Part shown: in pieces, positions 1-5,495 of the stretch
How positions within the stretch are numbered: position 1 is the first letter of the stretch
Layout: each line of letters opens with the position of its first letter
Notes under the pieces: model-generated
The model's input: only the letters and a program-made list of their open reading frames with translations
What the model was told of the DNA's origin: nothing
The model's database searches: none
From: Geodermatophilaceae bacterium
GTDB lineage: Bacteria > Actinomycetota > Actinomycetes > Mycobacteriales > Geodermatophilaceae
DNA length: 5,495 nt
Assembly: GCA_013812385.1 (NCBI GenBank)
Contig: JACCTM010000109.1
Location: forward strand, 1 to 5,495
Direction of reading: 5' to 3'
Translations under genes and position numbers: made by a program

Positions 1-766
1 GCGCCGACTCGTCGACGATGGCGTGCACGGCATCCAGCCGCAGCCCGTCCACGTGATAGTCGCGCAGCCACATCAATGCGTTGTCGACGATGAAGGCGCG
101 TACCTCGTCGCTGCCGGGCCCGTCCACGTTGATGCCCTGGCCCCAGTTGGTGTGGTGCCGGTCGTCGAAGTACGGGCCGAAATCAGCCAGAAAGTTTCCC
201 GCCGGTCCCAGGTGGTTGTAGACGACATCGAGCACGACGCCTAGTCCCTTTGCGTGGCAGGCATCTACGAGCTCCTTCAGCCCGTCGGGGCCGCCGTACG
301 GCGAATGCGGCGCCCATAGATCGACGCAGTCGTACCCCCAGCCGCGCACCCCCGAGAACTCGACAACCGGCATCAGCTCGATCGCATCCACACCCAGCTC
401 GACCAGATGATCCAGACGCTGGATGACACCGGAAAAGGTCCCGGCTTCGGAGAAGGTTCCGACGTGCAGCTCGTAGAGCACTGAGCGGGACAGCTCGATC
501 CCGCCCCAGCCAGCCTCGCTCCACCTGAAGGATCCGTGGTCGACCCAGCGCGACGGCCCGTCGACGCCGGCCGGCTGGTGCGCCGACCGAGGATCGGGCC
601 GCGGCGGCCCACCGTCGATCGACAGCGCATAGTCCACGCCGGGAACCAGAGACGGCACGATCCCCGCCCAACGGCCACGCTCCATGCGCACCAGGGCAAT
701 CCGCTCGCCGCCGATCAGAACCTCTACAGCGTCTTCGGCATGCGGAGCCCACACGGAGAACTGCAC
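1..766 (-). CDS. treZ: Maltooligosyltrehalose trehalohydrolase TreZ (GH13), N-terminal part, 3' partial
   Basis: This cytoplasmic enzyme hydrolyses the alpha-1,4 bond next to the trehalose unit of maltooligosyltrehalose, releasing free trehalose, the last step of the pathway. The first 255 residues are visible of a family that is usually about 560-600 long; the left edge cuts the frame. I chose the GTG at 766-764 because it gives MQFSVWAPHAE, the standard TreZ opening, one base after the treY stop. An N-terminal beta domain (about 1-90) contains PDPRS (57-61) and HQPAGVDGPS (63-72). The GH13 barrel starts at YELHVGTF (98-105), then WGYD (143-146), LDVVYNHLGP (from 179; Asp180, His185), FGPYFDDRHHTNWG, DGPGSDEVR, and DGLRLDAVHAI (240-250), whose Asp245 is the expected nucleophile. 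The general-acid Glu and the last catalytic Asp lie outside the window, so activity cannot be fully judged. Glycogen-branching enzyme is a related fold, but the FGPYF-DRHHT and DAVHAI blocks together with the treY neighbour point to TreZ. Confidence 0.95.
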   Translation of the reverse strand, partial: MQFSVWAPHAEDAVEVLIGGERIALVRMERGRWAGIVPSLVPGVDYALSIDGGPPRPDPRSAHQPAGVDGPSRWVDHGSFRWSEAGWGGIELSRSVLYELHVGTFSEAGTFSGVIQRLDHLVELGVDAIELMPVVEFSGVRGWGYDCVDLWAPHSPYGGPDGLKELVDACHAKGLGVVLDVVYNHLGPAGNFLADFGPYFDDRHHTNWGQGINVDGPGSDEVRAFIVDNALMWLRDYHVDGLRLDAVHAIVDESA

Positions 767-770
767 GTCA
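764..770 (-). other. treY stop / treZ start junction, likely translational coupling
   Basis: On the minus strand the treY TGA (770-768) is followed by a single C and then the treZ GTG (766-764). The only Shine-Dalgarno-like sequence in the right place is a short GGA inside the last treY codons, eight bases before the GTG, which is weak. The spacing suggests that ribosomes finishing treY re-initiate on treZ, keeping the two enzymes, which act one after the other, in proportion. The layout is seen directly; the coupling is inferred. Confidence 0.6.
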
Positions 771-3437
771 GGCGTCCGGGGAGCGTTCGAGCAGGGCGAC
801 TGGGAAGGTGGCCAGCAACTCAGCGACGAGGACATCGCCGTCCTGCCAGGAAGCCCCGGCCAACAGGTTGGTCCAGGACCCGGCCGGCAGGCCGAACGCC
901 GTGTCGCCCCAGTCCGATCGCAGCCCGAGGACAAGCCGGGGCACGATCACCGCGATCGATCCACCCCGGGTGAAACCGACCGCGCGATCGGCCGCCGCGC
1001 CGGAAAAGACAAGCGGTGCATACGCTCCTGCGGCCCCAGCGCCGAACATTTCTGGGCGCCGTCGACGCACGTGCAGCGCCTCACGTACGACCCGCAGTTT
1101 CGGCAATCCTTCGTCCGCGCGCGCGAGCAGCGCCGCCGGTGTCAGGTCACCGACCTCTGACAGCAATGCGCGACGGAGCTCGAAGTCAACCGGTCGCCGG
1201 TTGTCAGGGTCGACCAGGCTCAGGTCCCACAGTTCGGTGCCTTGATAGGTGTCGGGTACGCCCGGCACGGTGAGCTGTAACAAGGCCTGGGACAACGCGT
1301 TCACCCGGCCCGGCTCCACCAGCGCTGCCACGAACGCCGCTATGGCATCAACCAGATCCGAATCGCCGAGTACGCCAGCCACGTAGGCGTCCCGGGCATC
1401 GTCGTAGACCTGGTTCGGCTCGGTCCAGGTGGTGTGCTGCTTGGCCTCCTTGGTTGCCTTGGCGAGGTACTCCGTCGCCCGCGACACCGACAACGGCCAC
1501 GCTCCGACCAACGTCTGCAGGAACATGTGCTGGGTGTGTCGATCCGGATCACCGCCCGGCCAATGCACGGCCGAGTCACTCATCCAGTGCGCGCAGGCCG
1601 CCGTCCACTCCCGCGGGATCTCGGAGAGCAGGGCCAGCCGCGCCCGAACGTCGGCCGAGCGCTTGGTGTCATGTGTCGACAGGGTCGTCATGGTGTCCGG
1701 CCACCGACTGTGGGCCTCGGCATTCGCGTCATGAAACTCAGCCACCGTTGTCCCGAACCGACCAGGGTCACCGCCGACCTCGTTCAGTGCCAGCAGGCGC
1801 GTGTACCGGTAGAACGTGGTGTCCTCGACGCCCTTGGCCATCGCCGGACCGGTCAACTGCTGAAAACGCATCACCCATTCCTGCTCAGCCGCGGTTGAAC
1901 CCGGCAATCGGAGCAGCAACAGGTCGGCAAAGAAACCGAGAAGGTCGGGATCGATGTCCGGGCGTCGTTCGCCGACTGCCGCACACGCCGCTTCGACGTA
2001 GTGAATGTCGGAGGAACGTACGACTCCGGCCTCGGCCTGTACATAGGTGCGATACACCGAGAAGGCAGCCAGCAACTCCTCCAGCGCGTCGTGCAACTCG
2101 TGACGCGTGCGGTCGCGTTGATGCCGGCGCCCTTCGCACACGGAGGCGAGCAGGTCGGAAAGCCGATTGACGTCGGCAGCCAGCAGCTCGCGCACTGCCC
2201 ACTGCTTGGCTTCGCGCTGTACGGTCGCGAAGTCGGCTGTTGCACCGGTCAATTCGCCGTACGACGAGGTCAGCGACGCCTCACCGGCCGGGTCGATGAA
2301 CAACCCTCCGATGGCAGCGAGCCGATCGTACCCGGTCGTGCCGGCAACCGGCCAGGACTCGGGCAGAGCCTCGCCGTGTTCGAGGATCTTCTCCATGACC
2401 GTCCATGCGCCGTCAGTGACCTCGGCGAGCCGCCGCGCGTAACCCTCCGGATCCCGAAGTCCGTCAGGATGATCCACGCGAAGCCCGTCCACGACGCCAT
2501 CGCGCACCCAGGCGAGGATCTGCGCGTGAGTGTCGTCGAACACTTCGGGATCCTCGACGCGCACTCCGACCAGCGTGTCGATGTCGAAGAACCGCCGGTA
2601 GTCCAGGTCGCGTCCGGCGGTGCGCCAGAAGGCAATTCGATGGTTCTGGATCTCGAGGAAGGCGTCCAGGGCGTCGCTGTCCGCGTTGAGCTCGGCCAGG
2701 GTCTTGTCCACCGCGTCCCCGAGCGCCGGGCGTTCCTCGAGCAGCCGGCGGAATTGTTCGCGCAGCACGCCGGCATCGCGCCTGCGTTCGGCCATGCTGT
2801 CCGGATCGGTCCGAGTGGCCGCCGGCAACCGCCGGTAGGCCGTCGCGATGAAGGCGAGGTCGTCATCACCGGTGGCCGCGGCTGCCGGAACCAGAACCGC
2901 CTCCAGCGTCCGCGGTGAGACCGGTAGCCGGTGATCGAAGTACCGGATCGAGAACACCGGTCCGTCGCGTACGACGGTGATCTCGCCGCGGTCGAGAACC
3001 CGGCCGTAGTGGTCACCGAGGATCGGCATCAACAGGGTGTTGCGCAGCTTGGCTTCCGGCGGATCCCAGGTGACATCGAAGTGGCCGGCCCAGAACGAGG
3101 ATGGACCGTTCTCCAGAACGTCCCACCACCAACAGTTCTCGGGACCGGTGATGGCCATGTGATTGGGGACGATGTCCAGTACCTGCTGGAGACCGGCCGC
3201 CTTCACCGCTGCCGTCAGCCGGTCGTACCCGGCAACTCCACCCAGTTCCGCACTCGGGCGCGACGGGTCAACGACGTCGTACCCATGGGTGGATCCATTG
3301 GCTGCCTGCAGGATCGGCGATAGATACACGTGTGAGACGCCGAGCTCGGCAAGGTAGTCGACGATGGCGGCCGCCTTGTCGAAGTCGAAGTCGGGGTTCA
3401 GCTGGAGCCGGTAGGTCGACAGCGGCGCTCGGGGCAT
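768..3437 (-). CDS. treY: Maltooligosyltrehalose synthase TreY ((1->4)-alpha-D-glucan 1-alpha-D-glucosylmutase, GH13)
   Basis: This cytoplasmic enzyme rearranges the reducing-end alpha-1,4 linkage of a maltooligosaccharide into an alpha,alpha-1,1 linkage, giving maltooligosyltrehalose for TreZ. The complete 889-residue protein begins MPRAPLSTYRLQL, the canonical TreY N-terminus, which supports the ATG at 3437. Next come GVSHVYLSPIL (33-43) and GSTHGYDVVDP (48-58). The GH13 signatures are LDIVPNHM (87-94), DGLRVDHPDGL with nucleophile Asp322, VMEKIL with acid Glu349, and STHDTKR with Asp590. TreY-specific blocks include WWWDVLENG (103-111), YRRFFDI (280-286), FYRYTRLLALNEVGG (542-556), VPGVPDTYQGTELWD (724-738) and LVDPDNRRPVD (741-751). 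A small beta domain closes the protein from about 800. It is longer than the mycobacterial enzyme (about 765 residues as I recall), mainly because of a charged helical segment at about 185-270. The start lies 16 bases after the treX stop with no clear Shine-Dalgarno sequence, suggesting coupling to treX translation. The frame is intact and I see no damage. Confidence 0.98.
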   Translation of the reverse strand: MPRAPLSTYRLQLNPDFDFDKAAAIVDYLAELGVSHVYLSPILQAANGSTHGYDVVDPSRPSAELGGVAGYDRLTAAVKAAGLQQVLDIVPNHMAITGPENCWWWDVLENGPSSFWAGHFDVTWDPPEAKLRNTLLMPILGDHYGRVLDRGEITVVRDGPVFSIRYFDHRLPVSPRTLEAVLVPAAAATGDDDLAFIATAYRRLPAATRTDPDSMAERRRDAGVLREQFRRLLEERPALGDAVDKTLAELNADSDALDAFLEIQNHRIAFWRTAGRDLDYRRFFDIDTLVGVRVEDPEVFDDTHAQILAWVRDGVVDGLRVDHPDGLRDPEGYARRLAEVTDGAWTVMEKILEHGEALPESWPVAGTTGYDRLAAIGGLFIDPAGEASLTSSYGELTGATADFATVQREAKQWAVRELLAADVNRLSDLLASVCEGRRHQRDRTRHELHDALEELLAAFSVYRTYVQAEAGVVRSSDIHYVEAACAAVGERRPDIDPDLLGFFADLLLLRLPGSTAAEQEWVMRFQQLTGPAMAKGVEDTTFYRYTRLLALNEVGGDPGRFGTTVAEFHDANAEAHSRWPDTMTTLSTHDTKRSADVRARLALLSEIPREWTAACAHWMSDSAVHWPGGDPDRHTQHMFLQTLVGAWPLSVSRATEYLAKATKEAKQHTTWTEPNQVYDDARDAYVAGVLGDSDLVDAIAAFVAALVEPGRVNALSQALLQLTVPGVPDTYQGTELWDLSLVDPDNRRPVDFELRRALLSEVGDLTPAALLARADEGLPKLRVVREALHVRRRRPEMFGAGAAGAYAPLVFSGAAADRAVGFTRGGSIAVIVPRLVLGLRSDWGDTAFGLPAGSWTNLLAGASWQDGDVLVAELLATFPVALLERSPDA

Positions 3438-3453
3438 CGGGGGCGGCCGCGAA

Positions 3454-5495
<2,042 letters not shown>

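Noticed and set aside
183..752. A 189-codon minus-strand open frame overlapping treZ
   Set aside because: It is out of frame with the conserved TreZ reading, is extremely Arg/Ala-rich, and shows no motif. The correct frame opens at the GTG at 766 and has no stop before the left edge.
1454..2170. A 238-codon plus-strand open frame opposite treY
   Set aside because: The composition is dominated by Arg, Pro and Ala, typical of a frame shadow; no start signal or domain supports it.
2001..2918. A 305-codon open frame on the plus strand opposite treY
   Set aside because: It lies entirely antisense to a well-conserved gene, the translation has no recognisable domain, and long antisense open frames are expected in GC-rich coding DNA.
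2270..3016. A 248-codon open frame on the minus strand inside treY in another frame
   Set aside because: It overlaps treY completely and its translation is a Arg/Ser/Pro/Thr-rich shadow with no family features.
3443..3450. The perfect palindrome GCGGCCGC in the treX/treY gap, as a possible operator or terminator
   Set aside because: An eight-base GC palindrome is expected by chance in such DNA; it has no loop, no T-tract and no second copy nearby.

Overview
The window is GC-rich by inspection and almost wholly coding, with all three genes on the minus strand. Read in the direction of transcription (right to left) they are treX (glycogen-debranching enzyme, 5' end cut off by the right edge), treY (maltooligosyltrehalose synthase, complete) and treZ (maltooligosyltrehalose trehalohydrolase, 3' end cut off by the left edge). 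The GTG start, the exclusive use of TGA stops at the visible gene ends, the GC bias in third positions, and the close resemblance of TreX to the mycobacterial TreX/GlgX type all point to a high-GC actinobacterium or near relative. I cannot name a genus.

Layout: treX occupies 5495 to 3454. A 16-base gap follows, then treY from 3437 to 768. One base separates the treY stop from the GTG start of treZ, which runs from 766 off the left edge. The two gaps leave no room for an internal promoter or terminator, so the genes are almost certainly one transcription unit, and treY and treZ are probably translationally coupled. The operon promoter would lie right of the window, upstream of treX. No RNA gene, mobile element, CRISPR array or long repeat was seen.

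How the genes work together: this is the TreXYZ route from alpha-1,4-glucan (glycogen or maltooligosaccharide) to trehalose. TreX removes alpha-1,6 branches and supplies linear maltooligosaccharides. TreY isomerises the reducing-end alpha-1,4 bond to an alpha,alpha-1,1 bond, giving maltooligosyltrehalose. TreZ cuts off free trehalose and leaves a glucan two glucoses shorter that can re-enter the cycle. All three are GH13-family enzymes. Every catalytic signature that falls inside the window is intact, so the pathway looks functional as far as can be seen.

This is a known pathway in a known gene order. I found no sign of a previously undescribed system. The points most worth a second look are an extra helical, charged segment in TreY compared with the short mycobacterial form, the tight treY/treZ junction, the absence of a recognisable ribosome binding site before treY, and a tempting but false internal start for treX.
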